Positions 16,006-24,766 of a stretch of 51,414 bases of DNA are shown piece after piece. This DNA comes from Flavobacteriales bacterium (GTDB lineage Bacteria; Bacteroidota; Bacteroidia; UBA10329). Location: NCBI GenBank assembly GCA_021741075.1, contig JAIOYO010000023.1, forward strand, positions 1 through 51,414. The letters are read 5' to 3'. The notes beneath the pieces were generated by a model, which saw nothing but the letters and a program-made list of their open reading frames with translations, was not told the DNA's origin and did not search any database. Numbering within the stretch: the stretch's first letter is position 1; every line of letters begins with the position of its first letter. The position numbers were made by a program, and so were the translations under genes.

Positions 16006-16833
16006 ATGGAAGACCGCATCACCGAAAGTTCTTCCAATTACAATGACCTCGAAAAGATGTCTGTTGGCGAATTGCTGACCAACATCAACCGTGAAGACAA
16101 GACCGTTCCACTTGCTATAGAAAAGGCGCTTTCTAATATTGAATCCTTGATAAATTGTGTCGTTTCCAAGATGGAAAACGGTGGTCGATTGTTCTACATT
16201 GGAGCTGGCACTAGCGGCAGATTGGGAATTGTGGACGCTTCGGAATGTCCGCCAACGTATGGTGTTCCACACGGATTAGTTATTGGAATTATTGCTGGTG
16301 GAGACAAAGCCATTCGCAAAGCGGTTGAATTTGCAGAAGACAGCGAAACACAAGGCTGGAAAGACCTTGAGGAACACAACATTTCCGAAAAAGACATCGT
16401 GGTCGGAATCAGTGCGTCCGGTACCGCACCTTACGTAATAGAAGCATTAAAATCATGCCAGCAAAACGGCATCGCCACAGGTTGTATTGCCTGTAATCCG
16501 AATTCCGCGATGGCGAACTTTTCCGATTTTCCAGTTGCGGTTGTGGTCGGCCCTGAATTCGTGACCGGAAGCACACGGATGAAAGCTGGGACCGCACAGA
16601 AATTGGTTCTGAACATGATTACCACCACAACCATGGTAAAGCTCGGAAGAGTAAAGGGCAACAAAATGGTTGACATGCAATTGAGCAACAACAAATTGGT
16701 TGACCGTGGCGTACGTATGATAATCGAAGAAACAGGAGCAGAACGAACCACTGCAGAGCAATTGCTTTCTGAACACGGAAGCGTTCGAAAGGCCGTTGAG
16801 CACTTCAAAAATGATTCTCAATCACATTCATAA
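16006..16833 (+). CDS. murQ: N-acetylmuramic acid 6-phosphate etherase
   Basis: This is a 275-aa SIS-domain enzyme with all family hallmarks: start DRITESSSNYNDLEKMS, YIGAGTSGRLGIVDASECPP (about 65-84), ISASGTAPYVIEALK and GSTRMKAGTAQKLVLNMI, plus a C-terminal helical region. MurQ cleaves the lactyl ether of MurNAc-6-phosphate to GlcNAc-6-phosphate and D-lactate in the cytoplasm during cell-wall recycling. The length is slightly below the usual 295-305, mainly at the C-terminus. It lies three bases after the E1 gene and ahead of an unknown gene; the linkage to E1 has no obvious metabolic logic. No MurNAc kinase or AnmK is in the window. Confidence 0.93.
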   Translation: MEDRITESSSNYNDLEKMSVGELLTNINREDKTVPLAIEKALSNIESLINCVVSKMENGGRLFYIGAGTSGRLGIVDASECPPTYGVPHGLVIGIIAGGDKAIRKAVEFAEDSETQGWKDLEEHNISEKDIVVGISASGTAPYVIEALKSCQQNGIATGCIACNPNSAMANFSDFPVAVVVGPEFVTGSTRMKAGTAQKLVLNMITTTTMVKLGRVKGNKMVDMQLSNNKLVDRGVRMIIEETGAERTTAEQLLSEHGSVRKAVEHFKNDSQSHS

Positions 16834-16862
16834 TTCTTCAATTCTAATTCTTAATTGCCTCC

Positions 16863-17432
16863 GTGCATTCCATTGAACCATATTATCGCTGGCGCGATTA
16901 TTACATTGCAGAAGAAGACATGCAATCTCCGTTTTATGGTCGTGAGCATAGCGAGTTTGAGTACACAGACCACATTTACGACCACGCGCTGCATCCTCAA
17001 TGGGACAGCATTGACTCTCCTACCCTATTTCTGAAGGTTCTTTATGCCGATTATGAGCAAGGCTTCACCATCATCGAATTTATTGGCGAATGGAACGACT
17101 TGTTACATAATGACATCATGACCTTGAAGCGAGATTTCATCGAAGCAATGATGTACGAAGGCATAAACAAGTTCATCCTCATTGGAGAAAACGTGCTCAA
17201 TTTCCATTATTCAGACGAAGAATATTATGCCGAATGGTTTGATGAAATCGAAGATGGCTGGATAATCGGCCTCAACTTTATGGAACACGTAATCCGCGAA
17301 ATGCAGCAGGTTCAAATTGACTATTACATCAACTTAGGTGGACGTTTTCAGGAAATCAACTGGCGCACGTACAGTCCTGTTGGACTGTACGAACTAGTTG
17401 ATGAACTTGTAACTAAGCGGTTAAAGGCTTAA
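16863..17432 (+). CDS. Acidic, aromatic-rich protein of unknown function
   Basis: The most plausible start is GTG 16863, giving 189 aa beginning MHSIEPYYRWRDYYIAEEDM. The protein is soluble and very rich in Tyr, Trp, Glu and Asp, with no signal peptide. A central region (LYADYEQGFTIIEFIGEWND, about 60-80; INKFILIGENVLNFHYSDEE, about 103-122) looks like an alternating beta/alpha fold resembling STAS-type or DUF-type regulators, but I cannot place it. It starts 29 bases after murQ on the same strand and its stop abuts the stop of a convergent gene. The lack of an ATG makes the start uncertain. Confidence 0.75.
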   Translation: MHSIEPYYRWRDYYIAEEDMQSPFYGREHSEFEYTDHIYDHALHPQWDSIDSPTLFLKVLYADYEQGFTIIEFIGEWNDLLHNDIMTLKRDFIEAMMYEGINKFILIGENVLNFHYSDEEYYAEWFDEIEDGWIIGLNFMEHVIREMQQVQIDYYINLGGRFQEINWRTYSPVGLYELVDELVTKRLKA

Positions 17433-19742
17433 CTATTCTACGATAACACGATTGTGGTAGATTTTACCATCGATCGCTACCTGAATCACATACATTCCAA
17501 CTGTTTTTAGATTAATAGAAGAGCGTTTTCCGTTCTCCTGTTCTTCTCTATAAACAATTTGTCCAACAGCATTCATAACCACAACCGTGTACGGTCCGTT
17601 CATGTCCATTTCAATCTGAAATTGACCATTACTTGGGTTTGGGAATACCACAAATGGGTTAGCAATCTCCGCTTCATTAAGACCATCAACGACTGGAGCC
17701 GTGTATTGAAATATTTCGGATTGACCAGAACATCCACTTGAATCCGTAACAACAACCGTATAATTACCGCTTACAAGTGGTTGATAATTCGGATCCGTAG
17801 CACCAGGAATTGGGTCGCCATTTAACACCCATTGGTAAGTTGAAAAACTACCTGTTACCGAAAGTTCATTTCCTGTTTCTACTATTTCAGGAATAAATGA
17901 AGTAACTGAGATAGTAATTGTGTTTGAAGCATAAGGACAACCACCTAGTGTGCCCGATACGGTATAATCTCCGGCAGCACCCGCGTTAATGCTTTGCGTA
18001 ATTGCTCCATTTGACCATAAATAGGTATCATAGCCAATCCCTGCATCCAAAGAGACACTTTCTCCAGCGCAAATTTCAAGCGGACCATTAGCGGTTATCA
18101 CCGCATCAGCCACATTTTGAATAATCACTTCAACGACATCCGATGTGCCATCGCAGCCTGCTCCATCAGTAACAATTGCAGAATAATTTCCTGAAGATGA
18201 TACAGAAATGGTTTGCGTTTGCTCTCCATTTGGTTGCCATGCGTAGCTAGAATAGCCACTACCTGCATCCAAAGTTACTATCCCACCATCGCAAATAATT
18301 AAACTGCCAGATGCCGTAATTTGAGGTTCTGGATTCTGATTTTCGGTAATCACAATCGTGTCGGAAGCCAAACAAGAGCCATTGCTTGCATCCACATAAT
18401 GTGTTCCTACCCCGAGTTCTACCGTTTGAGTATTGGCTCCTGTAGACCATAAATAAGTTGCAGCTCCTGAACCTGCATCAACTACCACTGTAGACTGACC
18501 GCAAACCGCCAAATCCGCCCCAAGGTCAATGCTTGGAATTGACACTTCAGTAACAGTCACTGTTTCCGTTCCAGAGCATCCAGCAGTAGTCCCTGTAACA
18601 GTATACGTTCCTTGAGTTACCATAATTTCTGCCGTTGTGCTGCCAGAAATATCATCCCAAACATAGTCTTGTGCGCCACTTGCAGTAATGGTGGTGTTGC
18701 TACCCTCACAATATTCGAATAATCCACCTACCGTAATGGTTGGAGCTGCTAATTGTTCCTCTATATTGAATAGCGGACTAGCCGTAGACGTACAACTTCC
18801 GATAGAAGCAATTACAGAATAATCAGTCCCTGCTACCAGGCCAGAAATAACACCTCCAAGTCCAACGGCTGGTCCAGACGGTGTAAATGTGTATGTAATT
18901 GCTGCGTTAAATAAGGCTATGGTTGCTGTTCCAGCGGCAGTACATGTAGCTGGAGTGGTTATAACGGTTGGTACTAATGGACCTTGTGTTACGTAGGTGA
19001 CTAAAATACCACCTGCAGCACCGCGCCCACCGCTCGAATCACCTCCTCCAGCACCACCTCCACCATATGAACCTCCTGCTCCATTGTTTGGGATACCACC
19101 AATTCCGCCATTAGGCCCTGATGTGGCGCCACCGGTTCCTCCAGTAGCTCCACTTCCATTTCCACCGGAAGTACCTGCTAAATTTGTGGTTCCCCCGCTA
19201 GCAGTTCCACCAGCACCTCCAGAACCATTTCCACCTCCATTGCCGAGAACATTACACCCATCTCCACCAGTACCTCCTGCTCCACCGTTTGCTATTAGAC
19301 TGATTGAATTCCCTAGAGCGTCTAATCCCGAAAATGTGCTGTTTCCGCCAGCATTTCCGTTACCACCATCACTCAAATCAGCACCATTGCTACCGCCACA
19401 ACCTCCTGTTGCAGCTGTATAATTAAATATTGACCCCGGAATTACGTTGATTGTAATGGTAGAATAACCACCACCTCCACCAGCACCACCGCCATAGGTA
19501 TTACATACACCTCCGTTACTTCCGCCACCACCTCCGCCAGCACCACCGCCACCGCCATATACCTCAACAGAAATGGCAGTTACATCGCATGGCACTGTCC
19601 AAGTTCCAGAAGTACTTGTTCCTCCACAACTTGAAGGACCTGCCAAGGTTGCATCCTGCGCTTGAACACCAGAAATAGCTATGAGTAACACAAGCATTGC
19701 AAATGCTCCTTTGGCAACAATTAATTGGGTATAATTTTTCAT
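17433..19742 (-). CDS. Glycine-rich surface protein with Ig-like repeats and T9SS domain
   Basis: This 769-aa protein starts with a signal peptide (MKNYTQLIVAKGAFAMLVLL ... SGVQAQ). Residues about 30-250 are extremely Gly-rich (runs such as GGGGGAGGGGGG and GGNGSGGAGGTA), as in the glycine-rich heads of Bacteroidota adhesins. About 255-680 hold PKD/Ig-like repeats with recurring phrases (SVSLDAGIGYDTYLWSNG, IVTLDAGSGYSSYAWQP, VVVDAGSGAATYLWSTG), usually written as gliding-motility or HYR-like surface proteins. The end (PFVVFPNPSNGQFQIEMD ... VIQVAIDGKIYHNRVIVE) is a T9SS type A sorting domain. It is probably a secreted or surface-attached structural protein. Its stop directly abuts that of the 16863 gene. 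Confidence 0.9.
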   Translation of the reverse strand: MKNYTQLIVAKGAFAMLVLLIAISGVQAQDATLAGPSSCGGTSTSGTWTVPCDVTAISVEVYGGGGGAGGGGGGSNGGVCNTYGGGAGGGGGYSTITINVIPGSIFNYTAATGGCGGSNGADLSDGGNGNAGGNSTFSGLDALGNSISLIANGGAGGTGGDGCNVLGNGGGNGSGGAGGTASGGTTNLAGTSGGNGSGATGGTGGATSGPNGGIGGIPNNGAGGSYGGGGAGGGDSSGGRGAAGGILVTYVTQGPLVPTVITTPATCTAAGTATIALFNAAITYTFTPSGPAVGLGGVISGLVAGTDYSVIASIGSCTSTASPLFNIEEQLAAPTITVGGLFEYCEGSNTTITASGAQDYVWDDISGSTTAEIMVTQGTYTVTGTTAGCSGTETVTVTEVSIPSIDLGADLAVCGQSTVVVDAGSGAATYLWSTGANTQTVELGVGTHYVDASNGSCLASDTIVITENQNPEPQITASGSLIICDGGIVTLDAGSGYSSYAWQPNGEQTQTISVSSSGNYSAIVTDGAGCDGTSDVVEVIIQNVADAVITANGPLEICAGESVSLDAGIGYDTYLWSNGAITQSINAGAAGDYTVSGTLGGCPYASNTITISVTSFIPEIVETGNELSVTGSFSTYQWVLNGDPIPGATDPNYQPLVSGNYTVVVTDSSGCSGQSEIFQYTAPVVDGLNEAEIANPFVVFPNPSNGQFQIEMDMNGPYTVVVMNAVGQIVYREEQENGKRSSINLKTVGMYVIQVAIDGKIYHNRVIVE

Positions 19743-19865
19743 TATTCTTTGGGGTTAAGTTGTTGTGTCGAATTTATGTAAAAATTGATTTGGTCAAAAT
19801 ATATCGTCTGAGCGAAATTGACTGCCCGTGCATCAATTGAAATCACGAACCGTAAACGAACTTAG

Positions 19866-19873
19866 TATCTTCG
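19866..19873 (+). promoter_or_regulatory. Possible -7 box for rlmB
   Basis: TATCTTCG, a frequent variant of TAnnTTTG, lies 21 bases before ATG 19895 in a 150-base gap between divergent genes. Confidence 0.4.
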
Positions 19874-19894
19874 CGGCCTTTACGAAAAACGAAT

Positions 19895-20650
19895 ATGCGC
19901 GAAAACGAAACAGAACAGAACATTGTCTTTGGAATTCATCCTGTAATGGAGGCAATTGAGGCGGGAAAAGAAATTGAGAAAGTTTTTCTAAAAAAGGATT
20001 CAAACAATCCTGCTATTAATGACATCAAACGAACGCTGAAGGGCAAGCGGATTCCGTTTCAGGAAGTACCACAAGAGAAGCTTTTCCGTCTGACACGCAA
20101 GAACCATCAAGGCGTGATTGCGCTTCTTTCTCCAATTGAGTATCAGAATTTTGATGAAGTGGTGAGGCGTGTGATTGAAAGTGGCGAAGCACCGCTTGTG
20201 TTGGTGCTCGACCGTGTTTCAGATGTTGGAAATTTCGGTGCTATTTGTCGTTCGGCTGAATGTGCGGGCGTTCACGCCATTCTGATTCCGATTAAGGGAA
20301 GTGCGCAAATCAACTCATATGCAGTAAAAAGCTCGGCCGGTGCAATTTTCAACATTCCAATTTGCAGAACGGGACATATTCTTTCTGAAGTTAGAAACCT
20401 ACAGGAAGCTGGTTTGCGCGTGGTTGCTTGTTCGGAAAAAGGAACCGACACAATCTACAAATCCAACCTTTCAGGACCAATGGCAATCATTATGGGCTCA
20501 GAAGAAGATGGAATTGGCGAAGGACTATTGGAAATTGCTAAAGAACACATCAGCATTCCTATGGCAGGTGCCACTGGTTCTTTGAACGTGTCGGTTGCCA
20601 CAGGAATCGTACTCTTCGAACGACTCAGACAAGCATCGCATGTTGGGTAA
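19895..20650 (+). CDS. rlmB: 23S rRNA (guanosine-2251-2'-O-)-methyltransferase family
   Basis: This 251-aa SPOUT (TrmH-type) methyltransferase has an N-terminal substrate-binding domain (VFGIHPVMEAIEAGKEIEKV, residues 10-29) and a C-terminal trefoil-knot domain. All three SPOUT motifs are present: DRVSDVGNFGAICRSAECAG, IIMGSEEDGIGEG and IPMAGATGSLNVSVATGIV. RlmB methylates the ribose of G2251 in the P-loop of 23S rRNA; other TrmH-like targets are possible but the length and N-terminal domain fit RlmB. The gene end overlaps the next start by 11 bases. Confidence 0.9.
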   Translation: MRENETEQNIVFGIHPVMEAIEAGKEIEKVFLKKDSNNPAINDIKRTLKGKRIPFQEVPQEKLFRLTRKNHQGVIALLSPIEYQNFDEVVRRVIESGEAPLVLVLDRVSDVGNFGAICRSAECAGVHAILIPIKGSAQINSYAVKSSAGAIFNIPICRTGHILSEVRNLQEAGLRVVACSEKGTDTIYKSNLSGPMAIIMGSEEDGIGEGLLEIAKEHISIPMAGATGSLNVSVATGIVLFERLRQASHVG

Positions 20651-22484
20651 GACCGAAAAGGTCATACTTGCTTTCATCCTTTTTATCGGGGCTGCTCTCC
20701 GTATTCACAACTTCTGGGATTTCTCCCTTTCCAATGATGAATTGAGCGCGTTGGCACGCTTGAATTTTGATTCATTCTCAGACCTTATCATGAATGGCGT
20801 TCGGATTGATGGGCACCCGGCCGCTGCACAGGTTATACTTTGGCACATGACCAAATGGTTCGGAAATGGCGTTTTTGTGGTACGATTACCATTCGTGCTC
20901 GCTGGAATTCTTTCGGTGTATTTTATGTTCCAATTGGCAAAAGAATGGATTAGCACTTCGGCAGGATTGCTTTCTGCGGCAGTATTTGCAACACTCGAAT
21001 TCCCACTTCTTTACAGCCGAATTGCAAGGCCGTACGCCCTTGGAATGCTCTTTGCGCTGATGGCTGCCAAACTCTGGATAAGGATTGTCAAACAGAAGCA
21101 GAAACCGAGTGATTTCGTTTGGTTGGCGTTTAGTTTGGCTTTGTGTGCATATTCGCACTATTTCGCAGCCTTAACCGCGGGCATTCTCGCATTCATAGGA
21201 TTGTTTCTCATTAGGGGAAAGAACCTAAAATTGTACTTGTTTGCACTAATTGGGGCACTACTACTCTACTTACCATACATCCCGATTTTCCTGCATCAGT
21301 TAAGTTTGGGTGGAGTCGGACAATGGCTTGGCCCGCCCGAAAATGATTGGATCTTCAAACATCTTCATTACGTTTTTAACGATTCAGCATTTGTAATTCT
21401 CCTTGTTTTAGCGGCAGGAATCGCTGGCGTTCTCATCTTCAAACCGAAGAAAAACTTTCAGAATCACGTTCTGCCATTTTTCCTTTTTCTTACACCCTTT
21501 CTAGTCGGTTTTTTCTATTCACGAAATGTTAATCCTGTACTTCAAGATAGCACGCTACTGTTCTCATTTCCATTTCTGCTTGTGTTTCTTTTTTCGGGAT
21601 GGAACGATGGAAAAGAAAAACTCTCATATGCTACAACGGGCATTCTGCTATTTGTCATACTTCTCAGTACAACAGTTGAAAAACGATTCTATCAAACAAA
21701 TCATTTTGGGGTTTTCAAAGAATTGGCAGAGCATATCATTGTTTGGAATGCGGAAGTTGAGCATGATGCACTTCTGATTGGTGATTTCAACTTTCCGTTT
21801 TACATCGACTATTACATCGAAAAACAAGACCCGATTAAATTCACCTTGTACCGAACAACGGATGAAACGGGTTTGGCTGAGTTGAAATCAGTGGTTGACA
21901 CTTCATCCAAAGAATTTCTGATTTATGCATGGTCAACCGTAAATCAGGCGCCAGAAGTAGAAGCCATCATTCAGGAAAAATTCCCGATTGAAGTGAAACG
22001 GGAAGTGTATTTTAATTCGGAAGTGGTGATGTTTAAAAAAGGCGAGAATGAAAGTCCAACTTTTGAATTCAACTTTGAAAAAACAGATGTGTGGAATTTC
22101 AATCCAGATGCGGTTCAAACAGATTCTGTAGGTAGCAAAATCATCCTGATTTCCCCAGAAAACCCATACGGTCCTACATTACAAATAGCACTTGCTAAGC
22201 TTCAGGAAAAAAGTTTTTCTGAAGTCCGTGTAAGAATTGAATGCGCCAAAAACGATACTGAAAATCAGTTGCAATTGGTCTTTGATCAAGGAAATGAAAA
22301 TGGTGGCTACGCGTGGGAATCGGACGCATTCAAATTCCAATTCAAAAAAGGCGGGCCGAAATGGGGTGTATTCTATTACAAACTGAAGGATGAGCAATCA
22401 GACTCAGACGTATTGAAAATCTATCCTTGGCTGCCTGAAGGTAAATCGGTGAAAATGAGTTCGATGGAAATTAGGTTCCGTTAA
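20640..22484 (+). CDS. GT39/ArnT-like membrane glycosyltransferase
   Basis: ATG 20640 (MLGKTEKVILAFILFIGAAL) lies just inside the rlmB stop and gives 614 aa; an upstream in-frame start is possible but would sit deep within rlmB. About ten membrane helices run from residue 8 to 350. The first periplasmic loop carries the family signature (WDFSLSNDELSALARLNFD, with the expected acidic pair, and GVRIDGHPAAAQ). A soluble C-terminal domain of about 250 residues follows (NAEVEHDALLIGDFNFPFY onward). Members move a sugar from a polyprenyl-phosphate donor to lipid, protein or another glycan. The stop overlaps that of the convergent phosphatase gene. A second protein of this type is encoded at 26629. 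Confidence 0.85.
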   Translation: MLGKTEKVILAFILFIGAALRIHNFWDFSLSNDELSALARLNFDSFSDLIMNGVRIDGHPAAAQVILWHMTKWFGNGVFVVRLPFVLAGILSVYFMFQLAKEWISTSAGLLSAAVFATLEFPLLYSRIARPYALGMLFALMAAKLWIRIVKQKQKPSDFVWLAFSLALCAYSHYFAALTAGILAFIGLFLIRGKNLKLYLFALIGALLLYLPYIPIFLHQLSLGGVGQWLGPPENDWIFKHLHYVFNDSAFVILLVLAAGIAGVLIFKPKKNFQNHVLPFFLFLTPFLVGFFYSRNVNPVLQDSTLLFSFPFLLVFLFSGWNDGKEKLSYATTGILLFVILLSTTVEKRFYQTNHFGVFKELAEHIIVWNAEVEHDALLIGDFNFPFYIDYYIEKQDPIKFTLYRTTDETGLAELKSVVDTSSKEFLIYAWSTVNQAPEVEAIIQEKFPIEVKREVYFNSEVVMFKKGENESPTFEFNFEKTDVWNFNPDAVQTDSVGSKIILISPENPYGPTLQIALAKLQEKSFSEVRVRIECAKNDTENQLQLVFDQGNENGGYAWESDAFKFQFKKGGPKWGVFYYKLKDEQSDSDVLKIYPWLPEGKSVKMSSMEIRFR

Positions 22485-23466
22485 ACTCGCATTCCAATCA
22501 CAAGCACGTCATCCAATTGCACAAGATCGCCCATCCAAGCATCAAATCTATTTCCAATTTCCTTCACCTGTTTGCGCGGGCTTAGTTCGTGAATGTCCAA
22601 CAGCATTGACCTAAACTGATCGTACTTGAATTTTTTACCCTGAGGTCCACCGAATTGATCGGGATATCCGTCAGAGAAAATGTAAATAACGTCTCCTTCA
22701 ACCAAATCAAACGTGTGGTTGGTAAAAAGGCGAAGCTTGTCGTCTATGGAGAGTCCAATCGGGAATTTATCTCCCTTGGTCTCCATCAAATGGCCATCTC
22801 GAATAATGTAAATTGGATTGTAAGCCCCAGCATATTGGATGGTCATGTTCTTGTAATCAATGGTCACGAGAGCAATGTCCATCCCATCCTTAATTCCAAC
22901 TTCATTGATATCGGCTTGCAGTGTAAGTGTGCTACTTACTCCACGGTTCAAACTATCTAAAACTAAGGATGGCGTGGTAAGACCTTCTTCACGAACGGCA
23001 GCATTTAGCGCATTATTTCCGATGATTGACATGAAGGCACCGGGAACTCCATGGCTGTACAATCTACCGCTGCAATCAGAATTTTATCGTCAAATTCTTG
23101 CAACCAATAAAAGTCACCACTCACAATGTCGCGAGGACGATGAAATACAAACGAAGACGATAAAACTTTCTTAAACCGCTCTTCTGAAGGGAGGATGGCG
23201 TTCTGAATAAGCTTTGCGTAATGAATACTGCTAAGAAGATCTTCATTCTTCTCGTTTAATTCCACCAAAGCTTTACCAATCTTGTTCTTGGCTTGATTTA
23301 ATTCTACCGAACTCAATTCTATGGCTCGTTGCAGAAGCTTTAAATTCTCTTCGTAGTGATTATATGCATCATTGATAATAGCCAAAAGCCCCTCCATCTC
23401 CGAAGGAATGGGGGCGCCTCTAAGGTACTTTCGTATCTGCCTATGAAGAAGTTTACTATCGTACAC
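22481..23466 (-). pseudogene. SpoIIE/PP2C-type phosphatase split by a one-base deletion
   Basis: Two minus-strand frames together make one complete phosphatase. The upstream frame (GTG 23466) encodes LLHRQIRKYLRGAPIPSEME, a long coiled coil and FHRPRDIVSGDFYWLQEFDD then ILIAAVDCT, after which it drifts into nonsense. The downstream frame resumes with HGVPGAFMSIIGNNALNAA and runs to SDGYPDQFGGPQGKKF and a normal end. The expected DCTGHGVPG is restored by inserting a single C beside 23055 on the plus strand (G in the gene), giving about 328 aa. The gene follows the FIST gene with no gap (TAAGTG), so it would be the output partner of that sensor. It is either a true frameshift, a phase-variable site or a sequencing/assembly error; the rest of both halves looks intact, which favours a very recent change or an error. 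Confidence 0.88.
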
Positions 23467-24609
23467 TTAAGCCTCGGCAAAGGTGGTTATAGTCATTGTC
23501 TGATTGTGCAATTCGCATCTAGCAGATTCAACAACTGGTGAGATTTCTCCGTAAGAGTAGAAACCTGTAATGGCAACGTCATCACCTAATACCTCTTTGA
23601 CTGCCTCTACTTCTTCGTCAATTCGCTGACCAAGAATAAGTTTTCTACCGACACAGCTAATTAAAACGGCCAGTTTATCTCCAGAATCTCCACCTTTTTG
23701 TGTTGTGTGTTCTGCTGCCAAATTAGCTCCTTCAATCAGCTTATCGAAGTTCGCTTTCATTAATCGAACATAACACCCTTCTGGGATATCACCCGCAAAG
23801 GTCATGCTGTTTTTCTCTTCATCAACCGCTAAAACGGTACGTACAATGGTATCAGAATCTTCGTCAAACTTCAAACCTAATGGAAATAGAAGTGCTGATC
23901 CTGGTAATTCTGCAGCTTTATCGCCTAGATACATTTTATATAAATCTAGGGCTGATTGTCCATCTAATTCGTACAGCACATTCCCTTCTGAACGAGTTAC
24001 CAATCGCTCTGCTCCAAAGTTGTCCCAACCTCCAACAGACCCGTAGCCAACTTGCAAATCAGAACCATAAAAACCAACAGCCACAATCTGCATTTCTGAA
24101 GGAGCTGCATTTAATCCTACCAATGTTTTACCAAAATTGGCTGCATCACCCGCCAATCCGCCAGTGCATGGAACATCCTTGTCTAACGAAGAATTGATTC
24201 CTTTTACAATTTCACTGCCATTCACATGCAATCCATCCGAAAGTAGAAAAACATGAGTTAATCCTTCGCCTTTCAATTTATCTGCCAGCTTTACACCGGC
24301 ATCAAAACTGTCCTTTGCATCGCCAATGCTCATAGCAATGGCTCGAATTTTCGTTTTTTCGAAGCTGATAGCAGTTACAGCCAAGGAATCATCATAAACT
24401 AAATCTTCCATGATTTCTCCAGACGTACTGCCCATTACAATATCTGCAGATGGGTAAAAGGCCTTTATTTCACTGAACTTGGAAGAATCTTCGAGCAGGA
24501 TTCGAGAGCCAAATACCAATACCAAATTGGCCGAATCCTTTAGATTCTCATTTTTAATGTTTTGCCATCCGCCTTCAGCGGTCCATTGTCTTTGTTCTGT
24601 TTTCATCAA
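23467..24609 (-). CDS. FIST domain sensory protein
   Basis: This 380-aa soluble protein covers the FIST_N region (about 25-215: NLVLVFGSRILLEDSSKFSE, ADIVMGSTSGEIMED, THVFLLSDGLHVNGSEIVKG, CTGGLAGDAANFGKTLVG) and FIST_C (about 225-365: ELDGQSALDLYKMYLGDKAA, AVLISCVGRKLILGQRIDEE, ITGFYSYGEISP). FIST domains are thought to bind small ligands such as amino acids and usually sit with histidine kinases, chemoreceptors or cyclases. Here the partner is a SpoIIE phosphatase gene that begins directly after the stop, so the pair probably forms a cytoplasmic sensor-output unit. The partner carries a frameshift. Confidence 0.9.
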   Translation of the reverse strand: MMKTEQRQWTAEGGWQNIKNENLKDSANLVLVFGSRILLEDSSKFSEIKAFYPSADIVMGSTSGEIMEDLVYDDSLAVTAISFEKTKIRAIAMSIGDAKDSFDAGVKLADKLKGEGLTHVFLLSDGLHVNGSEIVKGINSSLDKDVPCTGGLAGDAANFGKTLVGLNAAPSEMQIVAVGFYGSDLQVGYGSVGGWDNFGAERLVTRSEGNVLYELDGQSALDLYKMYLGDKAAELPGSALLFPLGLKFDEDSDTIVRTVLAVDEEKNSMTFAGDIPEGCYVRLMKANFDKLIEGANLAAEHTTQKGGDSGDKLAVLISCVGRKLILGQRIDEEVEAVKEVLGDDVAITGFYSYGEISPVVESARCELHNQTMTITTFAEA

Positions 24610-24766
24610 TTCAATTCCTGATTGGTAAGATGAATGGTGGAACGACTACAATTAACCAAGGTTACGATTACGCAAGGAAAAAAGAGAATACCATAGAACT
24701 CTACGTGTATCACGCATTTTTAACTATGAAAATTACTTGTTTCAAACATGCAATATGTAATGAATT

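Noticed and set aside
18997..19422. Long proline-rich frame on the plus strand
   Set aside because: It is the antisense of the glycine-rich head of the minus-strand T9SS protein (GGN codons read as CCN).
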